Both the position numbers and the translations under genes were made by a program. The notes under the pieces are model-generated. The model made no database searches. It had not been told where the DNA came from and worked only from the letters and a program-made list of their open reading frames with translations. This document shows positions 1-8,005 of a stretch of 64,000 nt of DNA, in pieces. Numbering within the stretch: position 1 is the first letter of the stretch; every line of letters begins with the position of its first letter. Source of the DNA: Agrococcus jejuensis (GTDB lineage Bacteria > Actinomycetota > Actinomycetes > Actinomycetales > Microbacteriaceae); NCBI RefSeq assembly GCF_007679035.1, contig NZ_VEFR01000002.1:684416-748415 (forward strand). Direction: 5' to 3'.

Positions 1-1624
1 GGCCGATCTGCTCGGCATGGCGGCGCAGGTCGTCGGCCTCGAGCGCCGACTGATTCGCGAACAGCACGTCGTGCATCTCACAGAATCGGTCCTGCCGGGC
101 CGCGGCCTCGGCCGCGATCGCGGCTCCACGCGCATGCGGGTGCACGTCGTCGAGCGGCAGATGGCGCACGACGTATCGGATGCGGTCGCCGAAGTGCTCG
201 CGGATGTCCTTCCACATGCCCGTCGCGCGGGCGCAGAACGGGCACTCGAAGTCGAGGTACTCCACGACGGTCAGCTGCGCTCCCTCGGTGCCGCGCGTGT
301 GGTCGAGCTCGGGGTCGAAGGCGGGCTCGAGCGTCGAGGGCAGGTCGGCCTCCGTCTCGCCGAGCTTCGTGCGCGCGACGCGGAAGACGACCCATCCCAT
401 CGCCCACGACAGCACGAGCGCGATGAGCACGCCCACGGTCGCGGCATCGGCGGTCGCTCCCTCGAAGGCGAGGGAGATGATGAGCAACGACATCGTGAAG
501 CCGATGCCCGAGAGCGCGGCTCCCCCGGCGACGCTGCCGGGCCCGACGCCGTCGGGCAGTCGCCCGAGTCCCGCACGGACCGCTGCCCATGCGCCGAGCG
601 CGATGCCGCCGAGCTTGCCGAGCACGAGGCCGGCGACGACGCCCCACGTCACGGGGCTCATGAGCGCCTCGCCGAGCACGCCGCCGCGCAGGTCGACGCC
701 CGCGTTCGCGAGCGCGAAGATCGGCACGATCACGAGCGAGACCGGACCGCGCAGCACCTCGTGCAGACGCTGGTTCACCGAGATCGATCGGGCGAGCCCT
801 CGCGAGACCGAGCGGGCGACGCTGGCATCCGGCGATTGCCAGTAGTCGCGGAAGAGGTGCTTGGCGGCGACCACGTCGCCGCGCGCGGTCGCAGCGGCGG
901 GCACCAGCAGGCCCGCAGCCATGCCCGCGAGCGAGGGATGGATGCCGGACAGCAGCGTCGCCGCCCACAGCACGACGATGACCGCGACGTACGGGCTCGA
1001 CCGCCACTGCCTCGCGCGACCGAGCCAGTACAGCAGCGCGAGGCTCACGACGGCGATGCCGAGGGGCATGAGCTGCACGTCGTCGGTGTAGAAGACGCCG
1101 ATGATCGCGACGGCCAGGAAGTCGTCGACGACGGTGAGGGTGAGCAGGAAGACGCGCAGCTGGGCGGACATCCGCGGTCCGACGAGCGCGAGCGCCCCGA
1201 GCAGGAACGCCGTGTCGGTGCCGATGACGACGCCCCAGCCGTCGGCGGCCTCACGGCCGGCGATGAGCAGGTAGATCGCGGCGGGCAGGGCGACGCCGGC
1301 GAGACCGGCGACGAGCGGCACGAGCGCTCGCCTGCGATCGCGCAGCGTGCCGACGGCGAGCTCCTCGCGCACCTCGAGGCCGATGAGGAAGAAGAAGATC
1401 ACCATGAGGCCGTCGTTGACCCAGTGGTGCAGGCTCAGGTCGATCGAGAAGTCGCCGATCGTCACCGCCGCCTGCGTGTGCCACAGGTCGACGTACGACT
1501 GCGACCACGGCGAGTTCGCCCACGCGAGCGCGACGAGCGCCACGGCCACCAGCAGCAGCGCGCTGCCCGACTCCGTCCGCAGCCTGTCGATGACGGCCTG
1601 CGCCCATCCGACCCCTCGCGCCAT
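1..1624 (-). CDS. nhaA: Na+/H+ antiporter NhaA with C-terminal thioredoxin-like domain (partial)
   Basis: Membrane Na+/H+ exchanger used in pH and sodium homeostasis. The ATG is at 1624 and the frame stays open to the window edge, so the 3' end is missing. Visible NhaA hallmarks are a hydrophobic core of about eleven segments, the TDTAF motif and the paired aspartates in TVVDDF that bind cations. After roughly residue 440 the protein continues into a soluble DsbA/thioredoxin-like domain with a CPFC redox motif (ECPFCAR). NhaA-thioredoxin fusions are known in actinobacteria, where the E. coli protein ends after the membrane core. The gene is convergent with nothing visible here; its upstream neighbour is a co-directional kinase about 110 bases away. 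The identity is clear; the role of the redox domain is inference. Confidence 0.93.
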   Translation of the reverse strand, partial: MARGVGWAQAVIDRLRTESGSALLLVAVALVALAWANSPWSQSYVDLWHTQAAVTIGDFSIDLSLHHWVNDGLMVIFFFLIGLEVREELAVGTLRDRRRALVPLVAGLAGVALPAAIYLLIAGREAADGWGVVIGTDTAFLLGALALVGPRMSAQLRVFLLTLTVVDDFLAVAIIGVFYTDDVQLMPLGIAVVSLALLYWLGRARQWRSSPYVAVIVVLWAATLLSGIHPSLAGMAAGLLVPAAATARGDVVAAKHLFRDYWQSPDASVARSVSRGLARSISVNQRLHEVLRGPVSLVIVPIFALANAGVDLRGGVLGEALMSPVTWGVVAGLVLGKLGGIALGAWAAVRAGLGRLPDGVGPGSVAGGAALSGIGFTMSLLIISLAFEGATADAATVGVLIALVLSWAMGWVVFRVARTKLGETEADLPSTLEPAFDPELDHTRGTEGAQLTVVEYLDFECPFCARATGMWKDIREHFGDRIRYVVRHLPLDDVHPHARGAAIAAEAAARQDRFCEMHDVLFANQSALEADDLRRHAEQIG

Positions 1625-1735
1625 GCCCCAGCCTCTCGCCGCATCCGCCCGTGCTTGCACGGTACCCGTCGGCACTAGCGAACGCGGGGGCCGCGGAACG
1701 GCTTCCCACGGAGAGGGGCTCTGCGAGGGCTCGGC

Positions 1736-3082
1736 TCAGCCGTTGCCGTTGCCGTTGTTGCCGGTGCCGCCGTTCCCGTTCCCATTGCCGTTGCCGTTGC
1801 CGTTGCCGTTGTTGCCGGTGCCGCTGTTCCCGGTGCCGGGGTCGACGGCAGGAGCCGGCACGGGGGCAGCGCTCGGCGCCACCTCGGTCGGGGTGACCGG
1901 GTCGGCGACGGTCGGCTCGGTCGGCGCCGTCGGCTCGGTCGGCGACGGATCGACCGCGGGCTCGGAGACCTCTGCGACCTCGGCAGGCGGCGTCGATGCG
2001 GTGGTCGGCTGCAGCGCGACCGCCGCCAGCACGATGGCGGCGACCCCGACCGCGGCCGCCACGATGCCGACCACGACGCGACGCGGTCGACGGCGCTGCA
2101 CGCGAGTGGCGGTCGCCGCCGCGAGGGGCACGGTCGCCGCGGCCGTCGACCGCGTGGCCCCGTCGGTCGCGAGCGCGGGCGTCGGCATGGGCAGGGTGGC
2201 CGCGACCTCGTCCGACCACGTCGGCACGCGCTCGGCGACGAGGCCGAGCGCCAGCTCGTGCACCCGCTCGGGCGTCGGTCGATCCGCTGCCTCGCGCGCC
2301 GTCATGGCGGCGAGGAGCCCCGCCCAGCGCGGATGCATCGCGTCGGGGATCACGGGATCGCGCAGCATCCGTGCCGTCAGCGCCTCGAGCACCGGCCCGG
2401 GGAACTCCCGCGTGCCGGTGATGGCCTCCAGCAGCACGAGACCCAGCGAGTACACGTCGGCGGCCGGCGTCACGTCGCCGCCCATCGCCTGCTCGGGACT
2501 CAGGTAGGCGGCGGTGCCGAGCACGGCGCCCGTCGCGGTGAGGCGCGATCCGCCCTCGAGCGTCGCGATGCCGAAGTCGGCGAGCCGCGCGTCGAACTCG
2601 CGCCCGGCGAGCGGCGAAGGCGCGAGCAGGATGTTCGACGGCTTCACGTCGCGGTGCACGATCCCCCGCGCGTGGACCACGATGAGCGCCTCGGCGACGT
2701 CCACCGCCAGCCGCGCGAGATCCGCGTCTGCGATGGGAGCATCCCTGCGGCGCTCGGCGAGCGTGGGGCCGTCGACGAGCTCCATCACGATGATCGTGCT
2801 CATGCCGCCCGCGAGGCGCACGGTCGCGGCATCGAAGACCGTGACGAGCGCCCGGTGGCTCAGCGCGGCGAGCATGTCGATCTCGGCGCGCTCGCGCTGC
2901 CGTGCGACCGGATCCTCGTCGGCGTGCGCGAGCACCTTCATCGCGACGTCGCGGCCGAGCACCTCGTCGCGGGCGCGGTGCACGCTGGCCATCCCGCCCG
3001 CGCCGAGCATCGCGCCCACGCGGTAGCGACCCGCGATCAGCGACCCGACCTCGAGCGTCGGCGCGTGGAGCTCCTCGACCAT
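1736..3082 (-). CDS. PknB-like Ser/Thr protein kinase 1
   Basis: Membrane-anchored Ser/Thr kinase, 448 residues. The kinase domain covers about residues 19-290, with a Gly-rich loop (GAGGMASV), Lys49, HRD at 143-145, DFG at 169-171 and a SPEQ activation-segment end, all typical of active Hanks kinases. One membrane segment follows at about 336-357, then an exported Pro/Thr/Glu stretch and a terminal Gly-Asn repeat tail. No PASTA repeats are present, so the outer part differs from canonical PknB. I chose the ATG at 3082 because the conserved N-terminus (AGRYRVG) begins 16 residues later. It lies directly downstream of a paralogous kinase on the same strand (101-base gap), so the pair arose by tandem duplication. 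Confidence 0.93.
   Translation of the reverse strand: MVEELHAPTLEVGSLIAGRYRVGAMLGAGGMASVHRARDEVLGRDVAMKVLAHADEDPVARQRERAEIDMLAALSHRALVTVFDAATVRLAGGMSTIIVMELVDGPTLAERRRDAPIADADLARLAVDVAEALIVVHARGIVHRDVKPSNILLAPSPLAGREFDARLADFGIATLEGGSRLTATGAVLGTAAYLSPEQAMGGDVTPAADVYSLGLVLLEAITGTREFPGPVLEALTARMLRDPVIPDAMHPRWAGLLAAMTAREAADRPTPERVHELALGLVAERVPTWSDEVAATLPMPTPALATDGATRSTAAATVPLAAATATRVQRRRPRRVVVGIVAAAVGVAAIVLAAVALQPTTASTPPAEVAEVSEPAVDPSPTEPTAPTEPTVADPVTPTEVAPSAAPVPAPAVDPGTGNSGTGNNGNGNGNGNGNGNGGTGNNGNGNG
1738..1838 (-). repeat. Hexanucleotide-type repeat coding a Gly-Asn tail
   Basis: On the plus strand the 3' end of kinase 1 is built from GCCGTT-like hexamers with GTTGCC variants. Translated on the minus strand they give alternating Gly and Asn with occasional Thr. 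Because the unit is a multiple of three, slippage would change tail length without shifting frame. Confidence 0.7.
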
Positions 3083-3183
3083 GACCTCGCGAGCGTATCC
3101 CTCGGCGACGGCCGACGAGGAGGGTTGCGCCCCACCGCACCGCGTGCATCGCTCGGCGGGCCGTGGGCGCCGGGACGCGTCGC

Positions 3184-4701
3184 CTAGGGAGTCGGCACGG
3201 GGACGCTCGGCGCGGGATCGCTCGGGACCGGGTCGCTGGGCACCGGATCCGACGGCACCGGGTCCGACGGCACCGGGTCGACCGGCACCGGGTCGACCGG
3301 GGTCGGCTGCTCCTGCGTGGGCGGCGCGCTCGGCTGCGGTGCAGGCTCCGACGAGGCAGGTGCGCTGGTCTCGGGCGCGGTCTCGGACGGCGACGGAGCG
3401 GGCTCGCTCGTCGTGGGCGCCGTCGGGCTCGGCGACGTCGACGGCGTGGGGCTCGGCGTCGTGCTGTCCGCCTCCTCGGCCGGTGCCGACGGTGCCGCCT
3501 CCTCGTCGCCGAGGCCCTGGATCGCGAGCGCGCCTGCACCGATCGCGGCGGCGACGAGCACGACGGCCGCGGTCGCGATCACCGCGGTGCGGCGGCGACG
3601 GCGTGCCGGCAGGTGCTCGACGTCGGCGTCGTGGCCGGCATCCGCGACGGCCATGGGCGCGGTCGCCGTGTCGGTCGCAGCGGCGCCCGCCACCCCAGCG
3701 GCAAGCGCGCCGGCGCCGACCGCGGGCAGCAGCGCGGTGCGCCCGTCGACCTCCGACTCGTCGTCCGCGGCGGCGTTCGCGGTGCTCGGTGCGGCAGCCA
3801 GCGCAACCGTCGCGACGTCGGAGCCCGCCTGGGCCACGACGTGCACGGGCGTGCCCTCGAGGTCGGCGAGCAGCACGCGCAGCTCGTCGGTCGTCGGACG
3901 ATCCGCCGGCTCGCGCGCCGTCATGCCGCGGAGCAGCCACGCCCACCGCTCGTCCATGGTGGGCGGGATGACGGGGTCGCGCAGCATGCGCGCCGTGAGC
4001 GCCTCGATCGCGGGGCCGGGGAACTCCCGCTCGCCGGTGATCGTCTCCAGCAGCACCAGGCCGAGCGCGTACACGTCTGCGGCGGGGCCGACGTCGCCTC
4101 CGACCGCCTGCTCGGGGCTCAGGTACGCCGCCGTGCCGAGCACGGCACCGGTCGCCGTCAGGTCTCCACCACCGTCGACCGACGCGATGCCGAAGTCGGC
4201 GAGCCGCGCGTCGAAGTCGTGCTCGGCGAGCGGCGACGGCGCCAGCAGGATGTTCGACGGCTTCACGTCGCGGTGCACGATGCCGGCGGCGTGCACGACC
4301 GCGAGCGCCTCGGCGAGGTCGCGGGCCATGCGCAGCAGCTCCGCGTCGGCGATCGGCCCCTCCGACCGGCGCTGCGACAGCGTGGGCCCGTCGACGAGCT
4401 CCATGACGACGACGATCGAGTCGTGGCCGTCGATGCGCGCCGACACGGCGTCGAAGACGGTGACGAGCGCGCGGTGGCTCAGACGCGCGAGCAGCTCGAC
4501 CTCGGTGCGCTCGCGCTCGTGGGCTGCGGGGTCGGAGGACCCGCGCGTGACCGCCTTCAGCGCGACGTCGCGGCCCAGCAGCTCGTCGCGGGCGCGGAAG
4601 ACGCTCGCAGTGCCGCCCGAGCCGATCCGCTCGCCGACCCGGTACCGGCCTGCGAGCAGCGCTCCGGGCGCGAGCGGGTGCTCGTCGTCGTCCACGTGCA
4701 T
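3184..4701 (-). CDS. PknB-like Ser/Thr protein kinase 2
   Basis: Ser/Thr kinase of 505 residues, clearly paralogous to kinase 1. The N-terminal AGRYRVGERIGSGG loop, Lys49, HRDVKPSN, LADFGIA and YLSPEQ motifs are all intact, so it should be active. After the kinase domain comes a long Ala-rich linker, one membrane segment (about residues 365-385) and an exported tail of Ser/Pro/Thr/Glu ending in tandem Asp-Pro-Val-Pro units. No PASTA or other recognised sensor domain is visible. It is upstream of and co-directional with kinase 1. The kinase domains match along their whole length while the tails differ (Gly-Asn versus Asp-Pro-Val-Pro), which suggests that the external part diverged or was replaced after duplication. 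Substrates are not evident from context. Confidence 0.93.
   Translation of the reverse strand: MHVDDDEHPLAPGALLAGRYRVGERIGSGGTASVFRARDELLGRDVALKAVTRGSSDPAAHERERTEVELLARLSHRALVTVFDAVSARIDGHDSIVVVMELVDGPTLSQRRSEGPIADAELLRMARDLAEALAVVHAAGIVHRDVKPSNILLAPSPLAEHDFDARLADFGIASVDGGGDLTATGAVLGTAAYLSPEQAVGGDVGPAADVYALGLVLLETITGEREFPGPAIEALTARMLRDPVIPPTMDERWAWLLRGMTAREPADRPTTDELRVLLADLEGTPVHVVAQAGSDVATVALAAAPSTANAAADDESEVDGRTALLPAVGAGALAAGVAGAAATDTATAPMAVADAGHDADVEHLPARRRRRTAVIATAAVVLVAAAIGAGALAIQGLGDEEAAPSAPAEEADSTTPSPTPSTSPSPTAPTTSEPAPSPSETAPETSAPASSEPAPQPSAPPTQEQPTPVDPVPVDPVPSDPVPSDPVPSDPVPSDPAPSVPVPTP
3198..3305 (-). repeat. Tandem repeat coding Asp-Pro-Val-Pro units
   Basis: The 3' end of kinase 2 has a tandem unit of about 12 bases (plus-strand core ggcaccggrtc with gac/gtc variation). 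On the minus strand it codes repeated Asp-Pro-Val-Pro with Ser or Val at the variable position. It forms the likely wall-spanning tail of the kinase. Confidence 0.65.
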
Positions 4702-4799
4702 GCCTCGACTCTCCTCCTCGCCCCGCCGACGAGCCTAGGGACGCGAACGGCGGGCGCGCGCATGGTTGCGCGCGCCCGCCGGATGCGGCATGGCCGGGG

Positions 4800-5885
4800 C
4801 TAGCGGTTCGCCGAGTCCTGCCAGACCTTCAGGCCCACGTCGACGCCCTCGACGGCCTCGTCGATGCGCGTGAGCTCCTCGGCCGTGAGGGCCGGAGCGT
4901 CGAGCGCCGCGAGGTTCTCGTCGATCTGCTCGGGACGCGAGGCGCCGATGAGCGCCGACGTCACGACGTCGTCGCGCAGCACCCACTGCAGCGCGAGCTG
5001 CGCGAGGGACTGCCCGCGCTCCTTCGCGAGGTCGTTCACCGCGTTGAGGATCGCGACGGTCTCGTCGGGCAGCGGCTTCGACGACAGCGAGCCGCGCTGC
5101 ATGCGCCGCTCGGCCGTGCCGTCGCCGAGGTACTTGCCGGTCAGCAGGCCCTGCGCGAGCGGCGTGAACGCGATCGCGCCCATGCCCGCCGAGCGCAGCG
5201 CATCCGTGAGCCCGTCCTCGACCCAGCGGTTGAGCATCGAGTACGCGGGCTGGTGGATGACGAGGGGCGTGCCGAGACGCTCGGCGATCGCGTGCGCCTC
5301 GGCCGTGCGCTCGGCCGAGTACGACGAGATGCCCACGTAGAGCGCCTTGCCCTGGCGCACGAGCGCGTCGAGCGCGCCGATGGTCTCCTCGAGCGGCGTC
5401 ACCGGGTCGGCGCGGTGCGAGTAGAACACGTCGACGTGGTCGATGCCCATGCGGGTCAGCGACTGCTCGGCGCTCGCGAGGATGTACTTGCGCGAGCCCC
5501 ACGAGCCGTAGGGGCCCGGCCACATGGGGTAGCCCGCCTTCGACGAGATGATGAGCTCGTCGCGGTAGCGACCGAGGTCCTCGCGCAGCATGCGGCCGAA
5601 GTTCGTCTCGGCGGTGCCGGGAGGCGGGCCGTAGTTGTTCGCGAGGTCGAAGTGCGTGATGCCGCGATCGAACGCGTGGCGCAGCAGCGCCCGCTGGTCG
5701 TCGAACGGGATGTTGTCGCCGAAGTTCCACCACAGGCCCAGCGAGATCGCCGGCAGGTAGAGGCCGGACGTGCCGACCTGGCGGTATCGGTCGACCGCGT
5801 AGCGGTCGGGCGCCGCCGTGTAGGGGCGGTGCAGCTCGAAGGTCTCGGGATTCCAGCGGGGGGCGTCGTCGCTCACCCTCCCCAC
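4800..5885 (-). CDS. Aldo/keto reductase, YghZ/L-glyceraldehyde-3-phosphate reductase type
   Basis: NADPH-dependent cytoplasmic reductase of carbonyl compounds, 361 residues, the usual length of the YghZ subfamily. The catalytic tetrad is visible: Asp in FDLANNYG, Tyr in the same motif, Lys in ISSKAGYP and His in FYSHRADP. The C-terminal cofactor part contains TSALIGASRPEQ. The first start is GTG at 5885; a second GTG at 5876 (reading VSDD) is possible, and neither has a convincing ribosome site. The gene stands alone: 101 bases separate it from the kinase operon and about 200 from the upstream gene. By family it reduces L-glyceraldehyde-3-phosphate or methylglyoxal-like aldehydes; the actual substrate is not shown here. 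Confidence 0.9.
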   Translation of the reverse strand: MGRVSDDAPRWNPETFELHRPYTAAPDRYAVDRYRQVGTSGLYLPAISLGLWWNFGDNIPFDDQRALLRHAFDRGITHFDLANNYGPPPGTAETNFGRMLREDLGRYRDELIISSKAGYPMWPGPYGSWGSRKYILASAEQSLTRMGIDHVDVFYSHRADPVTPLEETIGALDALVRQGKALYVGISSYSAERTAEAHAIAERLGTPLVIHQPAYSMLNRWVEDGLTDALRSAGMGAIAFTPLAQGLLTGKYLGDGTAERRMQRGSLSSKPLPDETVAILNAVNDLAKERGQSLAQLALQWVLRDDVVTSALIGASRPEQIDENLAALDAPALTAEELTRIDEAVEGVDVGLKVWQDSANR

Positions 5886-6037
5886 GCTAGCGGGGGCATC
5901 CCAGGGCCTGGATCCGCTGCGAGCGGAACGGCATCGTCGAGGGCACGGCGACGCACGGCGCCCGCTCCCCGTCGATCGTCGGCTCGGTCGTGTCGGCGGC
6001 GTCGCGCGCCGCCACCCTCCGCGTCACCCCTCGGAGC

Positions 6038-6083
6038 TGAGGACTTCGGCCCGATGCGAGGTCACATCGGGCCGAACACCTCA
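6038..6083. repeat. Intergenic stem-loop family, copy 1 (GAGGTC loop)
   Basis: A 12-bp perfect stem (6045-6056 with 6065-6076) carries an 8-base loop containing GAGGTC. An outer 5-bp arm, TGAGG/CCTCA, closes it at 6038-6042 and 6079-6083. It begins five bases after the stop of the NTF2-like gene on the minus strand. Two more copies occur at 36562-36607 and 44229-44288. It may terminate transcription or protect the 3' end. Confidence 0.75.
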
Positions 6084-6088
6084 ACTCT

Positions 6089-6439
6089 TCAGTCGCGGCG
6101 CACGTACCACTCGGTGAAGTCGCATGCGCGGCCGAACGCATCCAGCCGCACGACCCAGAGGTTGTCGTACGTCGAGCCCTCGGCGTACGCCGTGACGCCC
6201 TGGATCACCGCGACGTCGCCCTCCTCGGCCACGATGTGCCAGTCGAACGACCACGAGCCCGGCGCGTCCGCCTCCTCGTGCCACATCCGCACGATCGCGT
6301 CGATGCCGATCGCCGGCTCGTCGTCGGAGGGGTAGCCCCGGTAGATCGCATCGGGCGCGAACGCTGCGCGCACGACGTCGTCGTCCTCGGTGAGCCACGC
6401 GTCGACGTAGCGCTCCACGAAGTCCTCGGCCCGCGTCAT
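6089..6439 (-). CDS. NTF2-like / SnoaL-type domain protein
   Basis: Small single-domain protein of 116 residues with the cone-shaped NTF2-like fold pattern. An N-terminal helix pair (FVERYVDAW) leads into FAPDAIYRGYP, then strands containing WSFDWHIVAEEG and a C-terminal FTEWYVRRD. Members of this fold are cyclases, isomerases or simple ligand-binding proteins, so no reaction can be named. A purine-rich tract lies upstream of the ATG at 6439. It is isolated from its neighbours, and a stem-loop of the GAGGTC family sits just after its stop. The fold call is good; the function is unknown. Confidence 0.8.
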   Translation of the reverse strand: MTRAEDFVERYVDAWLTEDDDVVRAAFAPDAIYRGYPSDDEPAIGIDAIVRMWHEEADAPGSWSFDWHIVAEEGDVAVIQGVTAYAEGSTYDNLWVVRLDAFGRACDFTEWYVRRD

Positions 6440-6532
6440 CGCATCGACCTCCTGCTGCGAGCGTAGCGACGGGGCACCGTGCGGGCTCGCATCTCACGAG
6501 CCCGACGATGCCCCGTCGGCAGGGGTGACGCG

Positions 6533-7702
6533 TCAGTCGCCCTTCACGTTCACGAGCTGGCGCAGCGTGTGCCGCACCCGCACGAGGTCAGCAGCGTCGG
6601 CCATGACCTGGTCGATCGGCTTGTACGCCTGCGGGATCTCGTCGATGAACGCGTCGGTGTCGCGGTACTCGATGCCCACCATCGCCTCCTGCAGCTGCTC
6701 GCGCGTGAACTCGCGCCTCGCCGCCGCTCGCGACCGCGTGCGCCCGGCACCGTGCGGCGCCGAGTGCAGCGACAGCGGGTTGCCGAGGCCCTCGACCACG
6801 TACGACGCCGTGCCCATCGAGCCCGGGATGAGCCCCATCCGACCGGCGTCGGCCTGGATGGCGCCCTTCCTCGACACCCACACGCGCTTGCCGAAGTGCT
6901 GCTCCGACTCGGTGAAGTTGTGGTGGCAGTTGATCCGCTCGAGCTCGTCGATCGGCACCCCCATGAACCTGCCGAGCTGGTCGGCGACGCGGTCCATCAT
7001 CTCCTCGCGGTTGAGGAGCGCGAACCGCTGCGCCCAGCGCAGCTCGCGGATGTACCTCGTGAACTCCGGCGTGCCCTCGACGAGGTACGCGAGGTCGGGG
7101 TCGGGCAGGTCGATCCACCACTGCTTCGCGAGCCGCTGGGCGGCCTTGATGTGGTGCTGCGCGATCTTGTTGCCGACGCCCCTCGAGCCCGAGTGCAGGA
7201 ACATCCAGACCCTGTCGGTCTCGTCGACCGAGACCTCGATGAAGTGGTTGCCGCTGCCGAGCGACCCGAGCTGCTCACGCCACCTGCCCGCGTACGACGC
7301 CGGGTCGAAGCCCGCCTGCTCGGCGAGCGCCTCGAGCTCCGTGATCCGCGGCTCGGCCGTGTGCCGGATCGTGCGGTTGTCGTGGCCCGCCGACAGCGGG
7401 ATGCTGCGCTCGATCTGCGAGCGCAGCTCCGCCAGGTCGCGACCGACGAGGTCGTCGCGCACGAGCTGGGTGCGCACGGCGATCATGCCGCAGCCGATGT
7501 CGACGCCGACGGCCGCGGGCACGATGGCCCCGAGCGTCGGGATGACGGATCCGACCGTGGCACCCCTGCCGAGGTGCGCATCCGGCATGAGCGCCAGGTG
7601 CGGGTAGATGAACGGCATGCTCGACGCGGTGCGGGCCTGGTCGAGGGTGTTCTCCTCGATGAGGCTCGCCCACGACAGCAGGCGGTTCGTGAGCTTCTCC
7701 AT
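6533..7702 (-). CDS. rtcB: RNA-splicing ligase RtcB
   Basis: GTP- and Mn2+-dependent RNA ligase joining 2',3'-cyclic phosphate or 3'-phosphate ends to 5'-OH ends, used in RNA repair. The 389 residues match the shorter bacterial class (E. coli has 408). Recognisable motifs are PDAHLGRGATVGSV, VGVDIGCGM with metal-binding Asp/Cys, GSGNHFIEV, FLHSGSRGVGN, INCHHNF and SAPHGAGRTRSR, in which His317 is the predicted guanylated residue. AAGGA precedes the ATG at a short distance. No archease or rtcA lies next to it. The leader, 7703-8005, is a chain of strong hairpins (separate entry), so control by or on RNA structure is likely. The gene is co-directional with the split transketolase, whose 3' end is 303 bases upstream. 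Confidence 0.97.
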   Translation of the reverse strand: MEKLTNRLLSWASLIEENTLDQARTASSMPFIYPHLALMPDAHLGRGATVGSVIPTLGAIVPAAVGVDIGCGMIAVRTQLVRDDLVGRDLAELRSQIERSIPLSAGHDNRTIRHTAEPRITELEALAEQAGFDPASYAGRWREQLGSLGSGNHFIEVSVDETDRVWMFLHSGSRGVGNKIAQHHIKAAQRLAKQWWIDLPDPDLAYLVEGTPEFTRYIRELRWAQRFALLNREEMMDRVADQLGRFMGVPIDELERINCHHNFTESEQHFGKRVWVSRKGAIQADAGRMGLIPGSMGTASYVVEGLGNPLSLHSAPHGAGRTRSRAAARREFTREQLQEAMVGIEYRDTDAFIDEIPQAYKPIDQVMADAADLVRVRHTLRQLVNVKGD

Positions 7703-7715
7703 GGTTCCTTGGTTT

Positions 7716-7912
7716 CCTCGTGATGTGCGGCGTTCGTGCGAAGCGGTTCGGGACCGCTCGCACGCATCACGTGGATGTGCGAGGAAGCCCCGGACCTCTC
7801 GGTGCGGGGCGTGGAGCGATGGGTGCTATCGCTCGGCGTCCGGCGCCGAAGGGGTCGACTCAAGTCGACCGAAGCGCTGGGAGCGCTTGGCCGAGTCCAA
7901 GGACAGCGTCCT
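7716..7912 (-). ncRNA. Structured leader: seven consecutive hairpins upstream of rtcB
   Basis: Almost every base is paired. On plus coordinates: (1) 7719-7725/7765-7771 enclosing 7736-7747/7753-7763, 11 bp with one bulged A; (2) 7787-7792/7805-7810 plus 7794-7796/7801-7803; (3) 7814-7820/7828-7834, 7 bp with a 7-base loop; (4) 7834-7838/7844-7848; (5) 7853-7860/7863-7870; (6) 7872-7878/7882-7888; (7) 7900-7904/7908-7912. Read on the rtcB strand, hairpin 2 has a GAGA (GNRA) tetraloop, which favours an RNA made in that direction. Weaker stems continue to 7970. An alternative pairing, 7716-7720 with 7780-7784, would cover the GAGG just upstream of rtcB. No open frame explains it. It could be a regulatory leader, an RtcB substrate or a separate small RNA. 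Confidence 0.6.
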
Positions 7913-8005
7913 CGTGAGCATGGTCGGATCCCTCTGCAGCGAATGCCGTGTGCAGCCGCGCACGGTGCGCAGCCTTGCGACGGTAGTGGTGCGCGACGCG
8001 ATGCG

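Noticed and set aside
17..1678. Long plus-strand open frame of 553 codons opposite nhaA
   Set aside because: It is Arg/Asp/His-rich with no recognisable domain and is antisense to a clear membrane protein; typical of high-GC shadow frames.
1738..1838. Hexanucleotide repeat as a phase-variation switch
   Set aside because: The unit is a multiple of three and lies at the very 3' end, so slippage alters only tail length.
7814..7834. 7-bp stem with 7-base loop as an anticodon arm of a tRNA gene
   Set aside because: No T-arm GTTCRA consensus, acceptor stem or correct D-arm spacing can be built around it. The rest of the array is unlike a cloverleaf.
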